51,457 nucleotides of DNA from Candidatus Scybalocola fimicaballi (GTDB taxonomy: Bacteria > Bacteroidota > Bacteroidia > Bacteroidales > Paludibacteraceae): assembly GCA_002317115.1 (NCBI GenBank), contig DCIP01000233.1, forward strand, positions 1-51,457. Direction: 5' to 3'. This document shows, in pieces, positions 42,147 to 49,632 of this stretch. The stretch's first letter is position 1, and each line of letters starts with the position of its first letter. The position numbers and the translations under genes are program-made. The notes beneath the pieces are model-generated. The model did not search any database, was not told the origin of the DNA, and worked only from the letters and a program-made list of their open reading frames with translations.

Positions 42147-44156
42147 GTGTTCGATCAGCAATATGTTACGTTGATTGTTGACGTTGATGTTTCCGAATTT
42201 AGCGATGTCGTTTTTAGAAAGCTGTAATTTGGCGTATATGTCGTTGACAACCTTCATCATCAAACCTTTGACTTTGATGCCTTCAATTTCCAACTCTCTG
42301 ATTGTCACAATCGTTGACTCAGTTTTATCCTTGTATGGATCTTGACTCCATTCACGTGTCTGAATGAATCCATATTTAGTCAAGAACATTGCGTCGGCTA
42401 CACTGATAGTGCCAGTTGTGGCGGCTGTGTCGATCTGACATGTGATCTCAATGCCGTTTAGTTTACAGTTTACTGCAAACTTCTGCTGCTCACGTCTGAA
42501 TTTAACTTCAGTAGTGACCATTGCTTTCTGGGAATTTTTCTTGTCTGTCTTTGCAAAGTTGGCAGACACACCGCTCGACTGTTTCCATTTGTCTACCAAA
42601 GTAATGAAAGAGGCTTTGGCTCTTAAACTGTCGAGATTCTTGTCCGAGTCAACTTGTGGAAAATTACGATAACCAAGTTCGAAACTCTTTTCAAGAGATT
42701 TCAAAGCATTAGTTGTGTCGTTGACAGCTGCGTAGAATGAAGCAGCCGTATAATAGTTTTCTGCGTTTGGATACTCGTTAAGAATCACATTGACAGCTTT
42801 TTGACCATCAGCTTTCTTCCCTAAATGCAAGTATGCGAAAGGTTTGTAATTCTCAGTTGCCGACGGGGTAGTCTCCAATTTCACTACTCTCTCAAAATCC
42901 CACTTTGATTTCTTTAATACACCTCTGCGATAGTAGAGTGGGGCATAGTTAGCATTCATCTGCATACCTACTTCGTAGTCGGAAATTGCCTCTCCAATCA
43001 ACTTGCGTCGCTCCTGGACATTGCCACGCAAATAGTAGTACTCATAATTCATAGGGTCGAGAGATACAGCTTTGTTTGCGTAAACAAGAGCTTCGCCTGG
43101 CTCATTTTGCAAAAGTAGAATTCTTGCGATACCAGCGTTTGCAGTTGCAGTCTCTTCCAACTCGTTAGCCTCTTTGTACATTGTGAGAGCAGTGTTGTAA
43201 TCGCCTTTTTGGTAATAGCAGTCGCCTTTTCCTGCCGACGTGATTGCGTATTTCTCGCCAAGAATCTGTTCAAGTCTGTTATAATCCTCAATAGCCGACT
43301 CGAATTTCCCAGTCTTATTATCAACTGCAGCTCTACACTGAAGCCAAAGCACAGTGTTGTCGTCTGCCTTGATTTTCTGATCTATTTTGGGAATTGAATA
43401 ATTTCTACATTTAGATGCTGCGTTGCTCAAATCAGCGAGATATGGATTGTAATCTTCGTTGTTGGTAGCAACGTATGAGATGTCGTCGAAAGCTCTCTCG
43501 TAGTTGTTTAGATTTAGATTTGCCTTATAACGAAGCAAATAAGGTTCGGTTTTCTCTCCGTCGACAGCAATCGCTTGATAAAGTTTTTGTATAGCCTCTC
43601 TGTTTTTATCATTGCCGATGTAGATTTTTGCCAATCCCATCAAAGCATTGTAGTTTTTGCTATTATAGAGTAGGGCTTTTGAGAAAGTTGAGTCAGAACC
43701 TTTGAAATCATTGTTTGACGCATATATTTCACCCATTTCGACGTAGATGTCGGAAAGAGTGTTGTCGATACTTGCGGCATAATTCAACTCCTTCATGGCT
43801 TCTGTGTTATATCCCAAAGCACGATTACATTTCGCACGTTGTAGATATAGATCAGCTTGTTTTACTCTGCCGTTTTTAGGCAGTTTCTTAAGTAGTTGGA
43901 TGGCAAGATCCGCGTCTTTCAAGGCAAGATCATTTTCGCCGATACCAAGTTCAGCTACCGAACGATAATAATATGCCTGAGGATCAAAATCGTTGTTTGA
44001 GATATATGAAGTCATAAGATTGACAGCAGCCGTGAAGTTCGACTTCGAAATTTCAGCAGCTGCAGTTCCTAAATCATCCGTTTTGGGCTTCGCATTAATG
44101 TTCGACGCAAATGCAAAAAGCAATGCTGAACATGTAATTTTGTGTAGTATCTTCAT
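42141..44156 (-). CDS. TPR protein with retropepsin-like aspartic protease domain
   Basis: A 671-residue protein. Signal peptide about 1-22 (FAFASNINAK). From about 25 to 525 it is a chain of tetratricopeptide repeats (for example LKDADLAIQLLKKLPKNGR, YNALMGLAKIYIGNDKNREA, YYYLRGNVQERRKLIGEAI). The C-terminal 120 residues resemble a single-domain retropepsin-like aspartic protease: FAVNCKLNGIEITCQIDTAA followed by TTGTISVADAMFL, with an Asp-Thr-Ala triad where Asp-Thr-Gly is usual. If active it would need to dimerise. A periplasmic location is expected. It lies between queE and the ABC exporter on the minus strand. Confidence 0.82.
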   Translation of the reverse strand: MKILHKITCSALLFAFASNINAKPKTDDLGTAAAEISKSNFTAAVNLMTSYISNNDFDPQAYYYRSVAELGIGENDLALKDADLAIQLLKKLPKNGRVKQADLYLQRAKCNRALGYNTEAMKELNYAASIDNTLSDIYVEMGEIYASNNDFKGSDSTFSKALLYNSKNYNALMGLAKIYIGNDKNREAIQKLYQAIAVDGEKTEPYLLRYKANLNLNNYERAFDDISYVATNNEDYNPYLADLSNAASKCRNYSIPKIDQKIKADDNTVLWLQCRAAVDNKTGKFESAIEDYNRLEQILGEKYAITSAGKGDCYYQKGDYNTALTMYKEANELEETATANAGIARILLLQNEPGEALVYANKAVSLDPMNYEYYYLRGNVQERRKLIGEAISDYEVGMQMNANYAPLYYRRGVLKKSKWDFERVVKLETTPSATENYKPFAYLHLGKKADGQKAVNVILNEYPNAENYYTAASFYAAVNDTTNALKSLEKSFELGYRNFPQVDSDKNLDSLRAKASFITLVDKWKQSSGVSANFAKTDKKNSQKAMVTTEVKFRREQQKFAVNCKLNGIEITCQIDTAATTGTISVADAMFLTKYGFIQTREWSQDPYKDKTESTIVTIRELEIEGIKVKGLMMKVVNDIYAKLQLSKNDIAKFGNINVNNQRNILLIEHY

Positions 44157-44207
44157 AATATATATGTTTTCGTCAACGTTACAATCAACGCCAACGTCAG
44201 CTTAACA

Positions 44208-44753
44208 TTATTGAATATCAATCAGTTTATGAGTCTGTAGACTCATTCTCCACTGTGGGTGCTTGAGGATATAATCCACTACCTCAGCTGTGTTGCCACA
44301 AGAAAGAGGTTGCAAGAAACGGTGTTGGCAGTCGAAATTGGAGAATCGCTTCACAAAAGCGGAACTTGTAAAGACCACTTTCAATTCATTAGCTTTGTTG
44401 ATAGCCAAAGGAGCCTCTTTAGGACTGCATGTTATCCAATCGATATTGCTTGGGATAGAGTGGGTGCCGTTGGTCTCGATCTGCACAAAATAGCCAGCAG
44501 ACTTAAGTTTTGCCACAAACGCTTCGTCTATCCACAACGAAGGTTCACCACCCGTCAACACCACATGTTTGGATTGAAAGGTGGAGATTTTTTGTAGTAT
44601 GTCCTCATCGGAAAGGAATTCGCCAGATTCGTGGACAGTGTCGCAGAAGTCGCATTTCAGGTTGCATCCTGAAAAACGAATGAAGATAGCGGCCGTGCCA
44701 GTGTGGAATCCCTCACCTTGAAGGGAATAGAAGATCTCGTTAATCTTCCTCAT
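44208..44753 (-). CDS. queE: 7-carboxy-7-deazaguanine synthase
   Basis: A 181-residue radical SAM enzyme that converts 6-carboxy-tetrahydropterin to 7-carboxy-7-deazaguanine in queuosine synthesis. Visible: INEIFYSLQGEGFHTGTAA at the N-terminus, the cluster motif CNLKCDFCDT (about residues 31-40), VVLTGGEPSL, QIETNGTHSI and CSPKEAP. The cluster motif spacing is CxxxCxxC. The open frame extends two codons upstream to TTG; ATG 44753 is preferred. It follows queD by 17 bases on the minus strand. QueC and queF are not in this window. Confidence 0.95.
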   Translation of the reverse strand: MRKINEIFYSLQGEGFHTGTAAIFIRFSGCNLKCDFCDTVHESGEFLSDEDILQKISTFQSKHVVLTGGEPSLWIDEAFVAKLKSAGYFVQIETNGTHSIPSNIDWITCSPKEAPLAINKANELKVVFTSSAFVKRFSNFDCQHRFLQPLSCGNTAEVVDYILKHPQWRMSLQTHKLIDIQ

Positions 44754-44770
44754 AATCAAAAGATTGATGA

Positions 44771-45103
44771 TTAGTCTTCCTCGTAGATTGCTGTATTGTT
44801 CTCACTCTCAGTCACTTCCACACGGAAAGCAGTTGGAATCTGATCGCAGATCCACTTAGCGATATTCTCAGCAGTAGGGTTGAAAGGAAGCACGTCATTT
44901 AAATAAGTGTGGTCCAAAGTGCGGTGAAGCATACTCTTGATGGCAGTGAAATCCTCCACCATACCATTCTCGTTAAGCTCCTTGTTTCTGCAGCAGATTG
45001 TGATAATCCAGTTGTGACCGTGTAGCTTGTTGCACTGACTCTCGTATGTAGTCTTCAAACTGTGAGCTGCAGATATTTCAATTCTTTTCTTGATTGTATA
45101 CAT
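44771..45103 (-). CDS. queD: 6-carboxy-5,6,7,8-tetrahydropterin synthase
   Basis: A 110-residue QueD/6-pyruvoyl-tetrahydropterin synthase family protein, making 6-carboxy-tetrahydropterin from dihydroneopterin triphosphate. The zinc ligands are visible in SAAHSL (His14) and HGHNW (His28 and His30), with the catalytic Cys in QCNKLHGHNW (Cys24) and the conserved FTAIKSML, LDHTYLND, PTAENIAKWI and VTESENNTA segments. Length is typical. It begins a run of minus-strand genes: queD, queE, TPR protein, two ABC halves, radical SAM. The 293-base AT-rich gap to the divergent barrel gene holds no gene; I see no clear -7 box or preQ1 riboswitch there. Confidence 0.95.
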   Translation of the reverse strand: MYTIKKRIEISAAHSLKTTYESQCNKLHGHNWIITICCRNKELNENGMVEDFTAIKSMLHRTLDHTYLNDVLPFNPTAENIAKWICDQIPTAFRVEVTESENNTAIYEED

Positions 45104-45396
45104 AATATATTCTGTTTTAAGACGTCTTTAAATTCACGCACTTTTGTACGCTATAATGCAAAATTGCGAAAAAAAATTGAGTTTTTTAACGAATTTGTTA
45201 GAAAATAGATGAAAATTTAGACTATTTGAACAATATGATTTGCCTCTTAACGTTAATAGAGTAAACGTAATAAAAAGTGCTTGTATGATTTCATTTTTAC
45301 AATTGTTTAATTTTTTCAGTTAAGTCTATTATTGACTATTATCTTTTTAGTGATATTTATGTTGATTTGCTAAACTGAAGTAAATCTTATTTTACT

Positions 45397-46062
45397 ATGA
45401 AAAAAGCAATTGTTTGCACTATGTTGCTAACATCTCCGTTAGCTACATTTGCAGAAGAAAATGAATATACGTCTGTTGACTTTAATGAAAATAAGTCAGA
45501 GTGGGGAAGCTCAGACGTTTTAGAAGACCTCTTTGGTATTACACGAAAAGAAAGAAAAGACCGAAGTGCGAGAAAGAAATTCTATCTTGATCATGGATAT
45601 AGAGGATTTGTTTCGACTAGTTTACTTTGCGGAAATTATCCAGGTCTTAGATACTCCACATCACATGGAATGCAGTTGGATGAAAAATATTTTATAGGTG
45701 CAGGTTTAGGTTTTTATACCGCTGAGGGTTATTTTGATGAACTTGATTACATCCCGTTGTATGCAAATTTTCGTGTCGACTTTAAGAATAAGAATCACTC
45801 CCCATTTATAGACACAAAAGCCGGATATGCAATTGTGATTGAGGAAAATAGGGGCTTTTATGCTAATGCTTCATGCGGTTATCGATTTAAGAAGGTGTCT
45901 TTATCCGTAGGGGTAGAAACACTGCCTGGATTGGATAGTGATCAAAATGATGTCAGGATAAGCTATCAAGGAATGAATTCAAATGAAGAAATTGATTTTC
46001 CCTCAAGAATTTGGGGCTTCAATACAAGATTTACTTTTGAATTTGATAAACATAAGAAATAA
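45397..46062 (+). CDS. Predicted outer-membrane beta-barrel protein, first of three paralogues
   Basis: A 221-residue protein with signal peptide (about 1-19, ending TFAEE). A short acidic and basic linker (LEDLFGITRKERKDRSARKK) leads to a barrel domain starting HGYRGFVSTSLLCGNYPG and running in beta strands to a final aromatic-containing strand (NTRFTFEFDKHKK). The barrel aligns by eye with the next two genes (GYRGFV, HGMQLDEKYFIGAGLG, SPFIDTKAGY, GFYANASCGYRFKKVSLSVG). It lacks the extra N-terminal KNGSVVKGDIVEFQPDKLIK-type module that both neighbours carry. Function unknown. Confidence 0.8.
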   Translation: MKKAIVCTMLLTSPLATFAEENEYTSVDFNENKSEWGSSDVLEDLFGITRKERKDRSARKKFYLDHGYRGFVSTSLLCGNYPGLRYSTSHGMQLDEKYFIGAGLGFYTAEGYFDELDYIPLYANFRVDFKNKNHSPFIDTKAGYAIVIEENRGFYANASCGYRFKKVSLSVGVETLPGLDSDQNDVRISYQGMNSNEEIDFPSRIWGFNTRFTFEFDKHKK

Positions 46063-46146
46063 ACTTGTTTCTTTGCGTTTTCTATTGTATATTCGCTACA
46101 TAAATGCGAAATATATAATTTTATAGAACTAAAACTAATGTACATC

Positions 46147-46902
46147 ATGAAAAAAGTATTCCTGATTGCTTCGATGCTTGTTGCGTCTGTTTCAGCTTTT
46201 TCTCAAGTTTTTAGAGAAGTTGTTTATCTTAAAAATGGAAGTGTTGTCAAAGGTGATATTGTAGAATTTCAGCCAGATAAGTTGATCAAGATGGAAACTG
46301 CCGACGGTAGTCTCTTCGTCTTCGAGTACAACGATATTGAGAAGATTACACGTGAACGTGAGGCTTGTGATTATCAACCTGTTTACGATGAACCAAGAGA
46401 GGTTGGCTACGACAACGCATCTTTCTTAAATCGAGGCTACAGAGGTTTTGTATCTGTAGAGTCTTTATTAGGTGATTTCATCGGATGTGGAATTGCTACA
46501 ACTCACGGGAAACAGGTGAATGAGAAATTTTTCGTCGGAGGTGGAGTTGGTATGCTTATAGCCGAAGATTGGATGGAGGATCACTATTCGTTCCCTGTTT
46601 ATGCGGCTTTAAGAGTTGATTTCCTAAACAAGAAGATATCTCCTTTCATGGGATTGAGAACAGGAATTGATTTTGCTGCAGAAGGACCTTCTGGCTTTTA
46701 TGGAGATTTCTCTTTTGGATGTCGCTTTAAGAGATCAAGCGTTTCATTCGGAATCAATTCAATGCGCGGCAATTATTATGACTCAGACGATAGAGATTGG
46801 GTTTATTATGATGATCACTACGTTAGTGGTTATTATTATGATTACTCAGACTCATATTATAGAGCGTTTAATTTCGTCACGCGTTTTTCATTTGAATTCT
46901 AA
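46147..46902 (+). CDS. Predicted outer-membrane beta-barrel protein, second paralogue
   Basis: A 251-residue protein. Signal peptide about 1-20 (ASVSAFSQ); a small N-terminal beta module (about 22-66: VVYLKNGSVVKGDIVEFQPD, then KLIKMETADGSLFVFEYNDI and EKITRE); and a C-terminal barrel beginning RGYRGFVSVESLLGDFIG and ending FVTRFSFEF. A Tyr/Asp-rich tail segment (DYSDSYYRAFN) precedes the last strand. The N-terminal module resembles small beta-rich domains found ahead of Bacteroidota membrane proteins; its role is unknown. The open frame goes back to ATG 46138, but ATG 46147 gives the cleaner signal start. It lies 84 bases after the first paralogue and 11 before the third. Confidence 0.8.
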   Translation: MKKVFLIASMLVASVSAFSQVFREVVYLKNGSVVKGDIVEFQPDKLIKMETADGSLFVFEYNDIEKITREREACDYQPVYDEPREVGYDNASFLNRGYRGFVSVESLLGDFIGCGIATTHGKQVNEKFFVGGGVGMLIAEDWMEDHYSFPVYAALRVDFLNKKISPFMGLRTGIDFAAEGPSGFYGDFSFGCRFKRSSVSFGINSMRGNYYDSDDRDWVYYDDHYVSGYYYDYSDSYYRAFNFVTRFSFEF

Positions 46903-46913
46903 GACTTTTTGAT

Positions 46914-47684
46914 ATGAAAAAGTTTTTTATTTTGGCTTTGTCTCTGATTTCATCAATGAGCGCATTCTCAAATGAATTCTTAGAGACAGTTTATTTGAGA
47001 AATGGCAGTATTATTAAGGGAGACATTGTTGAATTCCAGCCACATAAATTGATTAAGGTAGAATCTGCCGACGGTAATTATTTCGTCGTCGACTATAAAG
47101 ATATCGAAAAGATTACGCGTGAGAGAATTTCACATGATATCCAAACTAATGAATATGTAGATGGTTATACAGAACATGTCGATGCTCCACAGTTTTCTCT
47201 TACTCCAGGCTACAGAGGCTTTGTTGGAGTAGAAACTATGTTGGGAAACTTTATAGGACTTGAATTGTCTACCGTTCACGGAAAACAACTTAACAATAAA
47301 CTATTCATTGGAGGAGGCGCAGGGATGATTTTTGCAGAAAATTGGAATGATGAACATTATTCGTTCCCTGTATTTGCTGATTTCCGCGTCGATTTTGTAG
47401 ACAAGAAGATATCTCCATTCTTGGACCTAAGAGCTGGAGCCGATTTTGCAGTGTCTGGAGATAGTGGATTTTATGGAGATTGCTCAGTTGGATGTCGTTT
47501 CAAAAGATCTTCCATTTCTTTTGGACTTCACACAATAAAAGATCATGATTATATTTATCAGAGCGAGCGTTATTATTATGTAAATCCAGATACTGGATTA
47601 GAAGACGTAAGGTATTACGGCGGAGAGTATAGGAATGAAAACCAGGTTTTGGATTTTGTTGCAAGATTCTCATTTGAGTTTTAA
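46914..47684 (+). CDS. Predicted outer-membrane beta-barrel protein, third paralogue
   Basis: A 256-residue close paralogue of the preceding gene with the same layout: signal peptide (about 1-19, ending SMSAFSN), N-terminal module (TVYLRNGSIIKGDIVEFQPH, then KLIKVESADGNYFVVDYKDI and EKITRE) and barrel (PGYRGFVGVETMLGNFIG to the C-terminal ARFSFEF). The two modules are nearly identical, while the barrels and the Tyr-rich segment near the end have diverged more. The 11-base gap suggests one transcript. Function unknown; a tandem expansion is clear. Confidence 0.8.
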   Translation: MKKFFILALSLISSMSAFSNEFLETVYLRNGSIIKGDIVEFQPHKLIKVESADGNYFVVDYKDIEKITRERISHDIQTNEYVDGYTEHVDAPQFSLTPGYRGFVGVETMLGNFIGLELSTVHGKQLNNKLFIGGGAGMIFAENWNDEHYSFPVFADFRVDFVDKKISPFLDLRAGADFAVSGDSGFYGDCSVGCRFKRSSISFGLHTIKDHDYIYQSERYYYVNPDTGLEDVRYYGGEYRNENQVLDFVARFSFEF

Positions 47685-47734
47685 TAAACATCATGTCGAC
47701 TTATTATTTATACGCTCGCTCTCCGAGCTCGCGT

Positions 47735-47755
47735 TAGGGGGAGGGGCAAGGACCA
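47735..47755. repeat. G-rich intergenic block related to the repeat at 37529
   Basis: TTAGGGGGAGGGGCAAGGACC resembles the right half of the palindromic repeat at 37539-37560. It is preceded by a GC-rich CGCTCGCTCTCCGAGCTCGCG segment with short self-complementary pieces. The left arm is not recognisable, so this may be a decayed copy. Confidence 0.4.
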
Positions 47756-47856
47756 AATAATCCAACATGGGCCCTTTGCAATCCTCAATTTGAACGACAG
47801 TTATATAATCTCCTTTTGATTTGTAGTTTTAACTGCAAAAAATCTTATGATTTTGT

Positions 47857-47886
47857 TTTGTATAGTCTTAAAAATTTGTAATTTTG
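47857..47886 (+). promoter_or_regulatory. Predicted promoter of the leucine operon
   Basis: TTTG at 47857-47860 and TAATTTTG at 47879-47886 are 18 bases apart, close to the Bacteroidota spacing. Transcription would start near 47893, ahead of the leader peptide at 47931. Confidence 0.6.
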
Positions 47887-47930
47887 CACCATCTTAAGTT
47901 ATAAAGTTATAAACAAAGAGACTAAAGACG

Positions 47931-47987
47931 ATGAAAAATATTGGAACTGCATACATTCAACTCATTGGTTTGCTGCTCATCGGGTAA
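47931..47987 (+). CDS. leuL: Leucine-rich leader peptide of the leu operon
   Basis: An 18-codon open frame that encodes MKNIGTAYIQLIGLLLIG, with four Leu codons (47961, 47970, 47973, 47976), three in a row, and four Ile codons. It begins about 38 bases after the predicted transcription start and is followed by an antiterminator-like and a terminator hairpin, then leuA. This is the layout of ribosome-mediated attenuation: scarcity of charged leucine tRNA stalls the ribosome on the Leu run. The peptide itself has no other role. It is too short for routine gene callers. Recognition is by sequence composition and position; the symbol leuL is given by analogy. Confidence 0.8.
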   Translation: MKNIGTAYIQLIGLLLIG

Positions 47988-47989
47988 GC

Positions 47990-48049
47990 AGTGAGATTGT
48001 GTGTGGTCGAGAGATATTTTAATAATAACGACGATTGAGCTTTCTCACT
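47990..48049 (+). promoter_or_regulatory. Antiterminator pairing region of the leu attenuator
   Basis: AGTGAGA (47990-47996), starting two bases after the leader stop codon, is exactly complementary to TCTCACT (48043-48049), which overlaps the left arm of the terminator. A ribosome stalled on the Leu codons leaves the first segment free to pair; a ribosome at the stop codon covers it. Confidence 0.6.
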
Positions 48050-48083
48050 TCAAAAAGATGTGAAAAGGCTCATTTTTATTTTA
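48036..48083 (+). terminator. Attenuator terminator hairpin of the leu operon
   Basis: TGAGCTTTCTCAC (48036-48048) pairs with GTGAAAAGGCTCA (48060-48072) with one mismatch and one G-T pair around an 11-base loop, followed by TTTTTATTTTAT. It ends 30 bases before the leuA start, so reading through it is required for leuA expression. Confidence 0.8.
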
Positions 48084-48112
48084 TGTGAAACAACGCTAAA
48101 AAATTTATTTTT

Positions 48113-49609
48113 ATGGCAGATAGATTATATGTTTTTGATACCACTTTGCGTGATGGTGAGCAAGTGCCTGGATGTCAATTAAATACGATTGAGAAGATTC
48201 AGGTTGCTAAGGCTCTTGAAACGCTTGGCGTGGATGTGATTGAGGCTGGTTTCCCAATCTCAAGTCCTGGTGACTTTAATTCAGTAGTTGAGATATCAAA
48301 GGCTGTTACATGGCCTACTATCTGTGCACTGACTCGTAGTGTGCAGAAGGATATTGACGTTGCTGCAGAAGCTCTCCAGTATGCCAAGAGAAAGCGTATC
48401 CACACTGGTATCGGAACAAGTGAGAGCCATATCAAATATAAATTCAATTCAACACCTGAGGAGATTCTTGAGCGCGCTATCGCAGCCGTTAAGTATGCCC
48501 GCAGATATGTTGACGACGTTGAGTTCTATTGTGAGGATGCCGGACGTACAGACAATGAGTATTTGGCTCGTGTGGTGGAGGCAGTCATCAAGGCTGGTGC
48601 TACTGTAGTCAATATCCCAGATACAACTGGTTACTGTTTGCCTTCTGAGTATGGCGAGAAGATCAAGTATCTATTCGACCATGTCGACGGAATTGATAAG
48701 GCAATCATATCAAGCCACTGTCACAACGACTTAGGTATGGCAACTGCCAACACTATCTCAGGTGTGATGAACGGTATCCGTCAGGTTGAGGTTACAATCA
48801 ACGGTATCGGTGAGCGTGCTGGTAACACTTCTCTTGAGGAGGTGGCAATGATTCTAAAGTGCCATAAGCACCTTAATATCGATACAAATATTAATACTCA
48901 GAAGATCGCGTCGACTTCAAGATTGGTTTCCAACTTGATGAACATGCCAGTTCAGCCTAACAAGGCAATCGTTGGTAAGAACGCGTTCGCTCACTCATCT
49001 GGTATCCATCAGGACGGTGTGTTGAAGAATCTTCAGACTTACGAGATCATGAATCCTAAGGATGTAGGTATCGATGATAACGCTATTGTATTGACTGCAC
49101 GTAGTGGTCGTGCTGCAGTACGTCACAGATTGGCTGTCTTAGGTGTAGAGGTTGAGGGCGAGAAGCTTAACGCTATCTACGAGGCATTCCTTCGTTTGGC
49201 TGACCAGAAGAAGGAGATCTGCGACGACGATATCTTGATGCTTGCAGGTCAGGAGCGCACAAGCACTCACCACATCAAACTTGAGTACTTACAGACTACT
49301 TCAGGTGTTGGTGTCACTCCAGTCGCTATCATCGGTTTGAACATCGCCGGAGAGAAGTTTGAGGCAACTGCTTCTGGTAATGGTCCCGTCGACGCTGCAG
49401 TTAAGGCTCTTAAGAAGATCATCGACAGAAAGATGGAACTTAAGGAACTTTTGATCCAGGCTATCACTCGTGGTTCAGACGACGCATGTAAGGTACACGT
49501 TCAGGTTGAGACTGAGGGCGTTATCTACTACGGATTCGCAGCCAACACAGATATCGTGTCTGCAACTATCGACGCATACATCGATGCAATCAACAAATTC
49601 AAGAATTAA
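48113..49609 (+). CDS. leuA: 2-isopropylmalate synthase
   Basis: A 498-residue enzyme that condenses acetyl-CoA with 2-oxoisovalerate, the first committed step of leucine synthesis. Visible: [15 protein letters not shown] at residues 9-23 with the metal-binding Asp, the catalytic [14 protein letters not shown] with the HxH metal pair (about residues 200-213), [12 protein letters not shown], and [11 protein letters not shown]. The C-terminal LeuA regulatory domain (about 365-498), which binds leucine for feedback inhibition, is complete ([32 protein letters not shown]). Length matches the bacterial short form (500-520). It is preceded by the attenuator and followed 24 bases later by leuC-leuD. 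Confidence 0.95.
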   Translation: MADRLYVFDTTLRDGEQVPGCQLNTIEKIQVAKALETLGVDVIEAGFPISSPGDFNSVVEISKAVTWPTICALTRSVQKDIDVAAEALQYAKRKRIHTGIGTSESHIKYKFNSTPEEILERAIAAVKYARRYVDDVEFYCEDAGRTDNEYLARVVEAVIKAGATVVNIPDTTGYCLPSEYGEKIKYLFDHVDGIDKAIISSHCHNDLGMATANTISGVMNGIRQVEVTINGIGERAGNTSLEEVAMILKCHKHLNIDTNINTQKIASTSRLVSNLMNMPVQPNKAIVGKNAFAHSSGIHQDGVLKNLQTYEIMNPKDVGIDDNAIVLTARSGRAAVRHRLAVLGVEVEGEKLNAIYEAFLRLADQKKEICDDDILMLAGQERTSTHHIKLEYLQTTSGVGVTPVAIIGLNIAGEKFEATASGNGPVDAAVKALKKIIDRKMELKELLIQAITRGSDDACKVHVQVETEGVIYYGFAANTDIVSATIDAYIDAINKFKN

Positions 49610-49632
49610 GAAATTAAAGGAGAAAACGAAAT

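Noticed and set aside
45104..45396. preQ1 riboswitch or small RNA before queD
   Set aside because: The gap is AT-rich and I see no preQ1 aptamer-like pattern or stable hairpin.
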